A stretch of 64,000 bases of DNA from Nocardia fusca NBRC 14340. Its GTDB lineage: Bacteria > Actinomycetota > Actinomycetes > Mycobacteriales > Mycobacteriaceae. Position 1 is the first letter of the stretch, and every line of letters starts with the position of its first letter. The notes beneath the pieces are model-generated. The model searched no databases and was not told the origin of the DNA. It saw only the letters and a program-made list of their open reading frames with translations. Below are positions 16,979-26,671 of the stretch, piece by piece. Both the position numbers and the translations under genes were made by a program. The DNA lies in the NCBI RefSeq assembly GCF_001618425.1, contig NZ_BDCU01000031.1, forward strand, positions 1-64,000. The letters are read 5' to 3'.

Positions 16979-18925
16979 TCACCCGGCCCGGACGCGGGAG
17001 TGGCTGCCGCTGCCGAGGACGGCTGCCGCGGCGGCACGGCCCTCGGCGATCGCATGGGAGACCCGCCGGGGCACCACCGCGTCGCCGATGATCTGGACCC
17101 GGGTGTGCGCCGACTCCTGCGTGAACGACTGCCAGTCGGTGGCCTGTCGTTCGCCCGCGACCACCACCCGGTCGCAGGTCAGTTCGGTCGTGCGGCCGGA
17201 GAGGAGATTCCGGTAGGTCACCACGGTCTGCGACTCCTGGCGCGTCACCTCCGGCATCGCGGCCTCGACGACGAACTCCACCGGGCGGCCCGCCAGGCGG
17301 CGCCGCAGCTGGACCCGGCTCTCCGCCGGGATGCTCGCGGCGACGGCCGGTCCGGGCACGAGTACGGTGACCTGGCTCGCGCCGCCCGCGAGGGCGGCCT
17401 CCACCACGCCGAGGGCCGGCCAGTAGCCGAAACCGTCGTCGACGACGACCACCCGGTCACCCGGCCATATCTGCCAGGGGTCGATCAGGGTCGCGGTGGT
17501 CGTCGCGGTGCCGGGGGTCGCGGTTTCGGTGGCGCCGGTCGCCACGATCACCTCGTCGTATCCGGTGAGATCCGCCGGTCGCGCGCGGTATCCCAGTTCC
17601 AGCGCGGCACCGCCGAGATTGTCCTGGTAGTAGCGCAGCAGCGCCGACCAGCCGGTCCGGTTCGGGGCCTGCGCCGCGGTGCGCAGCTGCCCACCGATCC
17701 AGCGGCTCGCTTCGAAGACGGTGACGGTGTGGGCCGGTGCCAGCCGGAAGGCGGCTTCCAGCCCTGCGGGCCCGGCGCCGACGATCGCGACCCGGGCCGC
17801 CCGGTCCGGTGCCGGACCGAACCGCAACGGCCGGGCCGGGCGGGCCGACCGGCCGGGCGGCGCGAGGTCCGGGTTCACCGAGCAGAGCAGGACCGGGGTG
17901 AACGATCGGCAGTCCTCGTTGCAGGAGACACACGGCCGGATCCGGCTGTCCTCGCCGCGCAACAGCTTCCGCGCGATATCGGGGTCGGCGACGAAGGGCC
18001 GCGCCATGCCGACCAGGTCGGCGCCCGCGGCGAGCGCCGCCTCGATATCCGCCCGGGACCGGAACGCCTGGGAGACCAGCAGCGGGCGGTCGGTGGCCGC
18101 GCGTAACCGGTGCAGTTCCGGGAGCAGTGGAGGTCCGGCGGTCGCCATATCGCGGACGTAGGTGGTACGGACGCCCACCGTCACATTGATGTAGTCGAAC
18201 ATGCCCAGCAGCGGTAGCAGTTCGCACAGGCCGTCGGTGTCCATCCCGGCCTCTTCGGCGCCGTCGATCGAGACGCGCACGCCGAGTACGAGTTCCGGGC
18301 ACGCCGCGGTGATCGCGGTGTGCAGTCGGTGCAGTATCGCGGCCCGTCCGGTGAGGGTGCCCGCGTCCGGTCGGGTGTTCGAGGCCGCGGACAGGAACTG
18401 GGCCAGCAGGTATCCGTGCGCGGCATGCAGTTCCACCGCGGCGAATCCCGCCTCCGCGGCGTGCCGGGAACTGAGCACGAAGGCATCGACGAGCGCGTCG
18501 ATATCGTCGTCGAACAGTACGCGCGCCCGCACCGGTTCGCGGGGGGAGCGAACGGGCGAGGGCGCCACCGGGTGCTCCCAGATCTCCGCGCCCAGCGTTT
18601 CGCGCCCCAGGTGGACCAGTTGGCAGACCGCCACCGCGCCTTCCTCGGTGATGGCCGCGGCGCGCCGGCGCAGTCCGGGTAGCCCCGCGGGATCGGAGGC
18701 GTCGGTGATATTGCCGGTGCGGTTGCCCGAATCCGAGCCGACCACGGTGCCGCCGGCGATCACCATGGCCGCGCCGCCGGCCGCGCAGCGCCGCCAGTAG
18801 TCCTCGTCGCCGGGCTGGGCCGTACCCGCGCTGACCGCCCCGGACCCGTGCGCGGTGGCCACGAGACGGTTGCGCAGCGTCAGGGAGCCGATCCGCAGCG
18901 GGGACGACATATGAGGGGAGCTCAC
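16979..18925 (-). CDS. NADH:flavin oxidoreductase / 2,4-dienoyl-CoA-reductase-like protein (OYE + FAD domain)
   Basis: About 648-aa iron-sulfur flavoprotein. Residues about 1-330 are an old-yellow-enzyme TIM barrel with FMN (HMSSPLRIGSLTLRNRLVATAHGSG, ELHAAHGYLLAQFLS, GMARPFVADP). Next is a Cys cluster, CVSCNEDCRSFTPVLLC, for a 4Fe-4S centre. The C-terminal NAD(P)H/FAD domain has VAIVGAGPAGLEAAF and VIVATGA. This is the 2,4-dienoyl-CoA reductase / trimethylamine dehydrogenase architecture. Start is ambiguous: AAGGAGG is one base from an ATG at 18928 and four bases from the GTG at 18925; an ATG at 18910 is too distant. A shared operator-like motif lies directly upstream. It probably reduces a conjugated double bond. 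Confidence 0.85.
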   Translation of the reverse strand: MSSPHMSSPLRIGSLTLRNRLVATAHGSGAVSAGTAQPGDEDYWRRCAAGGAAMVIAGGTVVGSDSGNRTGNITDASDPAGLPGLRRRAAAITEEGAVAVCQLVHLGRETLGAEIWEHPVAPSPVRSPREPVRARVLFDDDIDALVDAFVLSSRHAAEAGFAAVELHAAHGYLLAQFLSAASNTRPDAGTLTGRAAILHRLHTAITAACPELVLGVRVSIDGAEEAGMDTDGLCELLPLLGMFDYINVTVGVRTTYVRDMATAGPPLLPELHRLRAATDRPLLVSQAFRSRADIEAALAAGADLVGMARPFVADPDIARKLLRGEDSRIRPCVSCNEDCRSFTPVLLCSVNPDLAPPGRSARPARPLRFGPAPDRAARVAIVGAGPAGLEAAFRLAPAHTVTVFEASRWIGGQLRTAAQAPNRTGWSALLRYYQDNLGGAALELGYRARPADLTGYDEVIVATGATETATPGTATTTATLIDPWQIWPGDRVVVVDDGFGYWPALGVVEAALAGGASQVTVLVPGPAVAASIPAESRVQLRRRLAGRPVEFVVEAAMPEVTRQESQTVVTYRNLLSGRTTELTCDRVVVAGERQATDWQSFTQESAHTRVQIIGDAVVPRRVSHAIAEGRAAAAAVLGSGSHSRVRAG

Positions 18926-18937
18926 CATTCCTCCTTG

Positions 18938-18956
18938 AACTGGATTCACTTCATAT
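18938..18956 (+). promoter_or_regulatory. shared operator motif, copy A (upstream of OYE gene)
   Basis: AACTGGATTCACTTCATAT. It matches the window-wide motif AACTGR-N7-TCRGTT in the left half and core; the right half is diverged. It abuts the ribosome-binding site of the leftward OYE gene, the same position as copy F relative to its gene. Confidence 0.6.
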
Positions 18957-19003
18957 TATTGCCACACAGTGATTGACACCACAATGGGTATGGCATAGTT
19001 TCA

Positions 19004-19022
19004 AACTGACATCAGTTCAGTT
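19004..19022 (+). promoter_or_regulatory. shared operator motif, copy E (upstream of ABC binding-protein gene)
   Basis: AACTGACATCAGTTCAGTT: AACTGA and TCAGTT separated by 7 bp. The first fourteen bases also form a palindrome, AACTGA-CA-TCAGTT. It lies 23 bp before the start codon at 19046, controlling the rightward half of the divergent locus. Confidence 0.65.
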
Positions 19023-19045
19023 CGCGGGATGTGGGTATTCGCACC

Positions 19046-20083
19046 ATGAAGTTGTTGTTCAAGGCCACGGCGGCCGCGACGGCCCTCGCTGTCATTTCGG
19101 TTCTCACGGCGTGCGGGTCGAGCCCGGGCACCACCGGACCCGTATCGGGCGCCTGGTCCGACGTCGAGGCGGCCGCCGAAAAAGAGGGCAGCGTTCTGCT
19201 CTACTCGAGCCAGAAACCTGCCAACCTGGAACGGCTGGAGAAGGCGTTCGAAACGAAGTACCCGCGCATAGATATGGAGTTCGTGCGCGGTACCGACGCC
19301 GATATCAACCCGCGGGTGGAAACGGAGAACCGCACCGGGCGCGGTACGGCGGACGTCCATATGCTCACCGATGCGACGTGGGTCACCAATGCGGCTCGAT
19401 CGGGCAGCTATTCGGCCGACCTGGTCGGTCCCCATCTGCAGGCGCCGGAGTACCGGCCGGAAACCAGTGTGCTGGAGAACCGGTTCGCGCTGAGCAGCGC
19501 GGCCGTCTTCGCGCTCGGCTGGAATACCGCCGCGGTACCGGGCGGTCTGCGATCCCCGCAGGACCTGCTCGATCCGAAGTACCGGGGCAAGATCGGCATC
19601 GTCAACCCCACCGGTATCGCGTCCTACGTCGATCTCTACCGCTTCTACGCGCGAACCTACGGCGAGGACTACTGGGACCGGATCGCGGAGTTGAAACCGC
19701 GGATCTATCCGAGCGCGCTCGGTATCGCCCAGGCGCTCACCTCCGGTGAGATCGTGGCGACCCCGTCAGTGCAGCCGCTGGTCACCGAGGTGGCGGCCGG
19801 CGCTCCGGTCGACTGGGCACTGCCGCCGCAGCCCTGGGGTACACCGTGGTACACCCACGCGCTGAGTGTCGCGCCGCATCCGAACGCGGCGCAGGTCCTG
19901 GTCGACTTCATGACGACCCGCGAGGGCCAGACCGCCCTCAACGACGGATACGCCGCGGCGCTGCCGGATATTCCGGGCGCGGTCGTGCAGGCGCAGGAGA
20001 TCACCGCCCCGGATACCGCCGACCTCACCCCGGACAAGGTCACCGAGTACTCGCAGGACTGGGCGCGGCGTTTCCAGAGCTGA
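19046..20083 (+). CDS. ABC transporter substrate-binding lipoprotein (AfuA/Fe3+-type fold)
   Basis: 345-aa extracellular binding protein with lipobox LTAC (signal MKLLFKATAAATALAVISVLTAC). The mature part opens DVEAAAEKEGSVLLYSSQKPANLERLEKAFETKYPRIDMEFVRG, the family signature of Fe3+/thiamine/2-aminoethylphosphonate-type binding proteins. It continues GWNTAAVPGGLRSPQDLLDPKYRGKIGIVNPT and HPNAAQVLVDFM. The ATG at 19046 gives the standard signal peptide; GTG 19031 is an alternative. First gene of a rightward operon with ATPase and permease, so this is the cognate receptor. Because SDRs are interleaved, an organic catabolic substrate is more likely than iron. Confidence 0.85.
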   Translation: MKLLFKATAAATALAVISVLTACGSSPGTTGPVSGAWSDVEAAAEKEGSVLLYSSQKPANLERLEKAFETKYPRIDMEFVRGTDADINPRVETENRTGRGTADVHMLTDATWVTNAARSGSYSADLVGPHLQAPEYRPETSVLENRFALSSAAVFALGWNTAAVPGGLRSPQDLLDPKYRGKIGIVNPTGIASYVDLYRFYARTYGEDYWDRIAELKPRIYPSALGIAQALTSGEIVATPSVQPLVTEVAAGAPVDWALPPQPWGTPWYTHALSVAPHPNAAQVLVDFMTTREGQTALNDGYAAALPDIPGAVVQAQEITAPDTADLTPDKVTEYSQDWARRFQS

Positions 20084-20120
20084 TCGGGCTCCGATTCACA
20101 CCGACCGACGAAGGACAGCT

Positions 20121-20903
20121 ATGGACAACAGGGCCGAGCCCCTGCAGGGCACCCACGTGCTGGTGACCGGGGCCTCCGGTGGGATCGGCGGGGCGACCGC
20201 CGAACTGTTCGCCGCCAGGGGCGCGACCGTCCACCTCACCGACGTGGACGATATCGCGGGCCGGAAACGTGCGCTGGCGCTCGGCCCCCGGGCCCACTAC
20301 CACCATCTGGACGTCACCGACGAGGGTGACTGGCACGCCGTGGCGACCGCGATGGAGCAGGCCGGGCACCCGATGAACGTACTGGTGAACAGTGCCGGGA
20401 CCGCACTGAAGGCGCCCTTGGCGCAGACGACGCTCGCGCAGTTCCGCCGGATGGTCGACCAGCATCTGGTCGGTACGTTCCTCGGATTGCGGACCGCCGC
20501 GGCGGCCATGACCGGCGGGGGCGCCATCGTGACCATCTCGTCGTTGCGTGGTGTCCTGGCAACCGCCGAACTCGGCGCCTACGGGGCGGCGAAATCCGGG
20601 GTCCGCGCACTGACCAAGGTCGCGGCGCTGGAATTGGCCGAGCAGGGTATCCGGGTCAATTCGGTCTGTCCCGGCAGTATCACCACCGAGATCACCTCGG
20701 CGCCCGGTTTCGCCGCCGACGATATGGAGACATACGTCCGCAGTATTCCGATGCAGCGCCGCGGCTCCCCCGCGGAGGTGGCGGCGGTGATCGCCTTCCT
20801 GGCGACCGCCGACAGCAGCTATGTCACCGGTGTCGATCTCCTGGTCGACGGCGGGACCGCCGCCGGTGTCCGCACCCCCAAACTCTCGACTCAGAAGGCA
20901 TGA
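20121..20903 (+). CDS. SDR-family oxidoreductase
   Basis: 260-aa classical SDR: TGASGGIGGATAELFAARGATVHLTDVDD cofactor site, VNSAGTA for NNAG, Ser in VTISSLRG and catalytic YGAAKSG. It ends SSYVTGVDLLVDGGTAAG. AAGGA lies six bases before the ATG. It is inserted between the binding-protein gene and the ABC ATPase gene (1 bp gap to the latter), an unusual interleaving that implies uptake and first oxidation of the substrate are made together. Confidence 0.85.
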   Translation: MDNRAEPLQGTHVLVTGASGGIGGATAELFAARGATVHLTDVDDIAGRKRALALGPRAHYHHLDVTDEGDWHAVATAMEQAGHPMNVLVNSAGTALKAPLAQTTLAQFRRMVDQHLVGTFLGLRTAAAAMTGGGAIVTISSLRGVLATAELGAYGAAKSGVRALTKVAALELAEQGIRVNSVCPGSITTEITSAPGFAADDMETYVRSIPMQRRGSPAEVAAVIAFLATADSSYVTGVDLLVDGGTAAGVRTPKLSTQKA

Positions 20904-20904
20904 G

Positions 20905-22067
<1,163 letters not shown>

Positions 22068-22068
<1 letters not shown>

Positions 22069-23765
22069 TGGCCACTCTGTCGACAGCCGCGGGCCGCTCG
22101 TTCGCCGTCCCGGCGCAGTGGCGGTCACGCCTCGGCTACCTGGCACTGCTGGCCGTCCTCGGGTATCTGGTGGTGCTGCCGATGATCCGGCTGCAATCGC
22201 TGGCCTTCGAGGACGGCGCCCGCGGTTATCGCGCGCAGTACACCCGCTTCGATATCGGGGAGACCATCCAGACCACCATCGCGCTGGCGCTGGGGTCGCT
22301 GGTGATCGCGATGGTGCTCGGCACCCTGCTGGCCTTCGCCGCGAGCCGGCTGCCCGACCGGCTCGGCTTCCTGCGGATCATTCCGATCCTGCCGATCGTG
22401 ATGCCGGCGGTGGCCAATATCGTCGGCTGGGCGTTCCTGCTGTCCCCGGGGCCGGGGTACCTCAATGTGCTGCTGCGGAAGCTACCGTGGTGGAGCGGTT
22501 CGGATTCCGGGCCGATCGATGTCTACACGGTGCCGTGGATCATCATCCTGACCGGTTTCGGCCTGACCTCATTCGTGTACCTGTTCGTCAGCGCCGGAAT
22601 GCAGAACATCAGCGCCGAACATCTCGAAGCCGCGCAGATCAGCGGATCGTCGACCGTGGGTGTGTTCTTCCGGGTGGTGCTGCCGTTGCTGCGCCCTTCG
22701 CTGATCTACGGCGGTGGTATCGCCCTGCTGCTCGGGCTGGGGCAGTTCACCGGGCCCCTGCTGCTCGGCCAGAACTACGGCGTGAAGGTGCTGACCACCG
22801 AGATGTACCGGCGGGTGTCGGAATCGCCCTCGGATTTCGCCGCCGCCGCGGCGGCCGGTTCCCCGCTGGTGATCTTCGGGCTGGTGCTGGTGCTGATCCA
22901 GAAAGGTCTGCTGGGCAACCAGTCCCGGTTCGTCACCCACGGCGGGAAGTCCTTCGCGCCGGCCGGTGGGCGGTCGCTGTGGGCCACTCTCACCATTGTC
23001 GTCTACGCGCTGTTCGCCCTGGTCATCCCGCTGATCGGTCTGGTCATCGTCTCGTTGACGCCCTACTGGTCGGGATCGCTGTCGGTGGAGCTGCTGACAC
23101 TGGACAACTTCCGCACGCTGGCGGCCGACAACACCATCGTGGAATCGGTCCTCACCAGTGTGTCGACCTCGCTGGCCGCCGTGGTCATCTGCGTACCGCT
23201 GGGCTACCTGATGGCGACCCTGCTGGTGCGGGGCCGGCAGTTCAAGGTGCTCGCCCTGCTGGCCGATCTCGTCACCGCGCTGCCGCTGGGAATTCCGGCG
23301 GTCATCTTCGGTGTCGGATTCCTGCTCACCTACACCGAACCGCCGCTGATCCTGTACGGCACCAAAACCGTCATCATCCTGGTCTACATCGTCCTGATGC
23401 TGCCGTACGCGACCAGAATGCAGATGACGGCGATGCTCTCGCTCGGCAATACCTACAGTGAGGCGTCGGCCACCAGCGGCGCGTCGCCGCTGGTGACCAA
23501 CCTGCGCGTCATGCTGCCGCTGATGCGGCCCACCATCCTCAGCGCCGTCGCGCTGATGTTCATCCTGCTGACCCACGAATTCGCGGCGTCGCTGCTGGTG
23601 CGGGCCTCGACCACCCAGGTGATGGGCACCCTGCTGTTCGATCTGTGGCAGAACGGGTCCTATCCGCTGGTCGCCGCCATGGCGCTGCTGATGACCGCGG
23701 TCACCACCGCCGGTGTCGCGGTCGCGATGCTGGTGGGCGGCCGGAACGTGCTGAACAAACTGTGA
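22068..23765 (+). CDS. ABC transporter permease, fused two-domain (FbpB-type)
   Basis: 565-aa membrane protein with two tandem BPD_transp_1 domains (about 60-270 and 350-560), each with around six TM helices, as in FbpB/SfuB. EAA loops are visible as EHLEAAQISGSSTVGVFFRVVLPLLRPSL in the first half and YSEASATSGASPLVTNLRVMLPLMRPTI in the second. Because both halves are fused, no second permease gene is needed. It overlaps the ATPase stop codon by one base. Together with 19046 and 20905 it forms a complete importer. Confidence 0.92.
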
Positions 23766-23805
23766 CGCGGGAGCAACAGCCGTCACCGGAACAGAAAGGG
23801 CCGCG

Positions 23806-24570
23806 ATGACAACGGGAGCCGCGAGGCTTCGGGACAAGGTCGTCCTGGTGACCGGATCGACGGGCGGGATCGGCGTGGAGATCGTGCGCCGTCTCGCCGC
23901 GGAAGGCGCCGTGCTGGTGGTGACCGATCTCGCCGAGGCCGCCCGCGCCGAACTCGTCGCCGGCCTGGACGAGCCGGACCGGCACCTCACCCGGCCGCTG
24001 GATATCAGCAGCGAGGACGAATGGCGGGAGAGCGTCGATGCCGTCCGCCGGCGGTACGGACGGCTGGACGCGCTGGTCAACAATGGCGCCATCGGCAGCC
24101 TCGCCTCCGTCGTCGACGAAGACCTCGAGCGCTACAACCGGGTGATCGAGGTGAGCCAGACCGGGACCTGGCTGGGCATGAAACACGCGGGTGCCCTGAT
24201 CGAGGACAGCGGGGGCGGGTCGATCGTCAACCTCTGCTCCATCCTGGGCACGGTCGGCGGTCTGGGGAACAGTCTCGCCTATGCCGCGGCCAAGGGCGCG
24301 GTCCGCACGATGACCAAGAACGCCGCGCTGCACTGGGCCACGAAAGGGGTCCGGGTGAATTCGATCCACCCGGGTTTCATCGAGACCGAACAGTTGCGCG
24401 CGCGGTACGAGGGCACCGAGCGCCACCGGGCGATGCTGGCCCATACGCCCATGGGCCGGCTCGGCCACGCCACGGAAGTCGCCGCCGCCGTCGCGTTCCT
24501 GGCAGGCGACGATTCCACCTTCGTGACGGGTACCGAACTCTATGTGGACGGTGGCTGGACCTGCGCCTGA
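23806..24570 (+). CDS. SDR-family oxidoreductase
   Basis: 254-aa classical SDR: VVLVTGSTGGIGVEIVRRLAAEGAVLVVTDLAE, Ser in NLCSILGTVGG, catalytic YAAAKGA and C-terminal FVTGTELYVDGGWTCA. The usual NNAG motif reads NNGA (DALVNNGAIGS), a transposed Ala/Gly next to the cofactor; whether this alters activity is unknown. It is the last gene of the rightward ABC operon (40 bp after the permease), followed by a strong hairpin. Likely acts on the imported compound. Confidence 0.87.
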   Translation: MTTGAARLRDKVVLVTGSTGGIGVEIVRRLAAEGAVLVVTDLAEAARAELVAGLDEPDRHLTRPLDISSEDEWRESVDAVRRRYGRLDALVNNGAIGSLASVVDEDLERYNRVIEVSQTGTWLGMKHAGALIEDSGGGSIVNLCSILGTVGGLGNSLAYAAAKGAVRTMTKNAALHWATKGVRVNSIHPGFIETEQLRARYEGTERHRAMLAHTPMGRLGHATEVAAAVAFLAGDDSTFVTGTELYVDGGWTCA

Positions 24571-24577
24571 ACCCCGT

Positions 24578-24616
24578 CCCGGGCCTCTTCATCGGATGAG
24601 GGTGAAGAGGCCCGGG
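24578..24616 (+). terminator. strong hairpin after the ABC/SDR operon
   Basis: Perfect 14-bp inverted repeat (CCCGGGCCTCTTCA at 24578-24591, complement at 24603-24616) with an 11-nt loop, seven bases after the SDR stop codon. It lacks a U-run but is the most stable hairpin seen in the window and closes the operon. Confidence 0.75.
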
Positions 24617-24904
24617 TCGTCTGGCTCTTTGTCGGCCGAGAAGTGCACGGCTGTCGGAATGGGGGCTCGGTCATCGCCACCCGGGCTACCGCGGCGATAT
24701 CGGCGGGATCGACGGTGGGCAGCCCGGTATCGGCGAAGGGGACCTCCCCACTGCGGGATTCGCGGATCGAGTACGCCCACCACAGGGCGTTGGACGCGAA
24801 CTGAGTCGGGCGCCGTGGCAGTGCCGACCGGCAGGATCCGGCATTCTGCCGGTACGACGACGTGGGTCGTAATTCGTCGCCGTGGAGCCGTCGAGTGGTT
24901 TCGC
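24617..24904. other. intergenic region, nothing recognised
   Basis: About 290 bp (334 bp counting the hairpin) between the ABC operon terminator and the 3' end of the leftward caspase-like gene. No family-like reading frame, repeat or promoter pair could be supported. Base composition begins to fall here towards the lower-GC island that follows. Confidence 0.4.
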
Positions 24905-25834
24905 CTAGGGTCTGTCTTCACTCGCGAACGGTGAACCCCAGTAGGAGTCGAACTGCGGTAGGTGCAGACCGGTTTCGGTGACCACTGTTTCGGCGCCCAG
25001 CCAGGATTGCCCCGAGGCCTCGTCCCAACCCGGGAACATCAGGCCGGTCGGCAGATGGATATTTCTGTCCATTTCGGCTTCGTTGATGAGATATTCCGCC
25101 GCGAACTGCCCGGTCGAGCTGCCGTGCTCTCGCGCCGGACTGCACGAGACCGGCACGAGCGTGCCGAACTCGTTGCCCTCCATGGCACGGAGGACATACG
25201 GATTCACCGCAATGGCTCCGGAGTGCGAGGGGCCGTCGAGGTACATGATTTCCAGTGAACTCTTCGTCGGGACCCGGACAGTGTAGGAACGCGAGTTGGC
25301 ATGAGCGATGACGTAGATCGGCGGGATGCCCGTTCGCCGGACCTCTCTGGCCCAGGGAGCATCTATGAAAGGGCCGAGGTAGTAGGTTGCCGCGGCACTC
25401 CGGCTCGCCGGAATCCGTTCGTAAGCAGGCCGTATGTACTCGTCGCTGGTTCGATCCCGCATACTTGCCCAAGGCACGAAATTCTGAACATCCTTCGGTT
25501 TCGAAGGGAACAACACGCCGATAGTTTTCCCGTCGGCATCGTGCAGGGGAACGCTGATGATATCCGCCGGATCGATCTCCACGACCTGACCGGTGCTCTT
25601 TTCGATTCCGGTGATCGGGCGTGGCGGTCCGGTCGCCGCCGTGACCGCGTGCTCAGATCGGCGCCACGGATCGAAACCGTGGACGGCTCTCTCGTCGACC
25701 GCTGGATGAATACGCGCCACAGAGTCGGCCCCAGCGGAAACGACGGTTATGCGCTTGCGGATACCGGTTGTGGTGGTGTTCGCCATCGTGAGCAGGCGGT
25801 CCCCCACCGTGTCCATGAGAGAAACGGTCCGCAT
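24905..25834 (-). CDS. predicted caspase-like (clan CD) cysteine-protease domain protein, putative secreted toxin/effector
   Basis: 309-aa protein of no family I can name. The C-terminal half has the order expected of clan CD peptidases: hydrophobic strand PPIYVIAH with His178 (AHANSRSYTV), then 53 residues later hydrophobic strand GTLVPVSC with Cys231 followed by SPAREHGSSTGQFAAEYL, like the post-Cys helix of caspase/C80-type domains. The N-terminal half is hydrophilic and has no signal peptide. The ATG at 25834 has GAGGAG upstream. GC is visibly lower than in neighbours, suggesting transfer. It is divergent from a small protein of the type VII secretion-associated kind. Protease activity and toxin role are inference. 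Confidence 0.6.
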   Translation of the reverse strand: MRTVSLMDTVGDRLLTMANTTTTGIRKRITVVSAGADSVARIHPAVDERAVHGFDPWRRSEHAVTAATGPPRPITGIEKSTGQVVEIDPADIISVPLHDADGKTIGVLFPSKPKDVQNFVPWASMRDRTSDEYIRPAYERIPASRSAAATYYLGPFIDAPWAREVRRTGIPPIYVIAHANSRSYTVRVPTKSSLEIMYLDGPSHSGAIAVNPYVLRAMEGNEFGTLVPVSCSPAREHGSSTGQFAAEYLINEAEMDRNIHLPTGLMFPGWDEASGQSWLGAETVVTETGLHLPQFDSYWGSPFASEDRP

Positions 25835-26030
25835 ACGGTAGCTCCTCGCTGGGCGGAACCCTTGAAAGTGATCTGAGAGTACGCTTTTCGTCTGTTCTGG
25901 TAAATCTTTCAGCGCCGGAGACGGAGTGGGCGTGAGCATAGGATGACCGGCGAGTGTTCGGTCCCGGCCGGCGTCGAGCGCCGACATCGCCATCCGGGAT
26001 CGCTGTCTCCGACACGAAGGGTGGATTCCA

Positions 26031-26549
26031 GTGGATCCTGAGTTCCGAACCATCAGGCGTGGCGACTGGCTGGTCCTGCTCGACCCGCGGTGGACGGCCG
26101 ACGCCCCGGACGTGCATCCGCCGGCCACGGCGATCATGGGTGGGTGGGGACTCGACGAGTCGGGTGTGGCGGCGCCCTTCGATCCCAACCCCGATTACCG
26201 TCCGTCCGACGCGGCCTCACCCACGGATCCCATCGACACGGTCCTCCGGCGCGCGGTGGCCGGCGATGATGTGACCGACCGTATCGTCCCGACCATTCGT
26301 GATTCGATGGTCCATCTCGGTTGCGACGAAGCGGGGCAGCCGCTGGTCGGTCCCGCACCGGACAGTGTGCTCTGTGCTCCGGTCGTCACCGCCGAGGTCC
26401 ACAAGCAGCGAGTCGGCCCTGTGCACTGGCGGAAAGTATGGGGGGGTGCCCTCGCGGACATCGTTCCGCCTGAAGTGGACATTCTCGTCAATCCCGGCGG
26501 CCCCGCCCAATTCCGGTTGATCAACCGGGCGCTGCGTGCTGCGGAGTGA
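26031..26549 (+). CDS. hypothetical protein, resembles type VII secretion-associated small proteins of Nocardia
   Basis: 172-aa acidic soluble protein starting at GTG 26031 (AAGGGTGG six bases upstream). It opens EFRTIRRGDWLVLLDPRWTADAPDVHPPATAIMGGWGLDESG and continues FDPNPDYRPSDAASPTDPIDTVLRRAVAGDDVTDRIVPTIRDSMVHLGCDEAGQPLVGPAPDSVLCAPVVTAEVHK. It closes WGGALADIVPPEVDILVNPGGPAQFRLINRAL, an SseB-like enhanced-domain style ending. I recall similar small proteins annotated as type VII secretion-associated in Nocardia; this is memory, not a search. Divergent partner of the caspase-like gene (197 bp between), so chaperone or immunity functions are conceivable. Confidence 0.5.
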   Translation: MDPEFRTIRRGDWLVLLDPRWTADAPDVHPPATAIMGGWGLDESGVAAPFDPNPDYRPSDAASPTDPIDTVLRRAVAGDDVTDRIVPTIRDSMVHLGCDEAGQPLVGPAPDSVLCAPVVTAEVHKQRVGPVHWRKVWGGALADIVPPEVDILVNPGGPAQFRLINRALRAAE

Positions 26550-26671
26550 ATACGCGCTGTCGTTGTTGTTCAGGCGGGTGCGCGGCTTGGCGCTCTTGGA
26601 CTTCACCATGCGCAAGCGGTGGGACAGGCCGGCATCTTCGTTGTCGGCCTACGGCAGTTCCTACATGTCGG

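Noticed and set aside
18938..18956. KstR or KstR2 operator for the shared motif
   Set aside because: KstR sites follow TNNAACNNGTTNNA and KstR2 sites AAGCAAGNNCTTGCTT. The motif here has different half-sites and spacing.
22569..24092. 507-aa leftward reading frame opposite the permease
   Set aside because: Its composition (runs of Gln, His, Arg, Asp) is the reverse-complement shadow of the permease gene. The rightward permease has two clear EAA loops and TM helices.
24905..26188. 427-aa version of the caspase-like protein starting at 26188
   Set aside because: The extra N-terminus overlaps the divergent promoter and the other gene's 5' end. GAGGAG before 25834 supports the shorter form.
26217..26615. 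132-aa leftward gene in the type VII-associated region
   Set aside because: It overlaps the well-started rightward gene over most of its length and has no family features. The 26550-26671 stretch shows no gene I can support.
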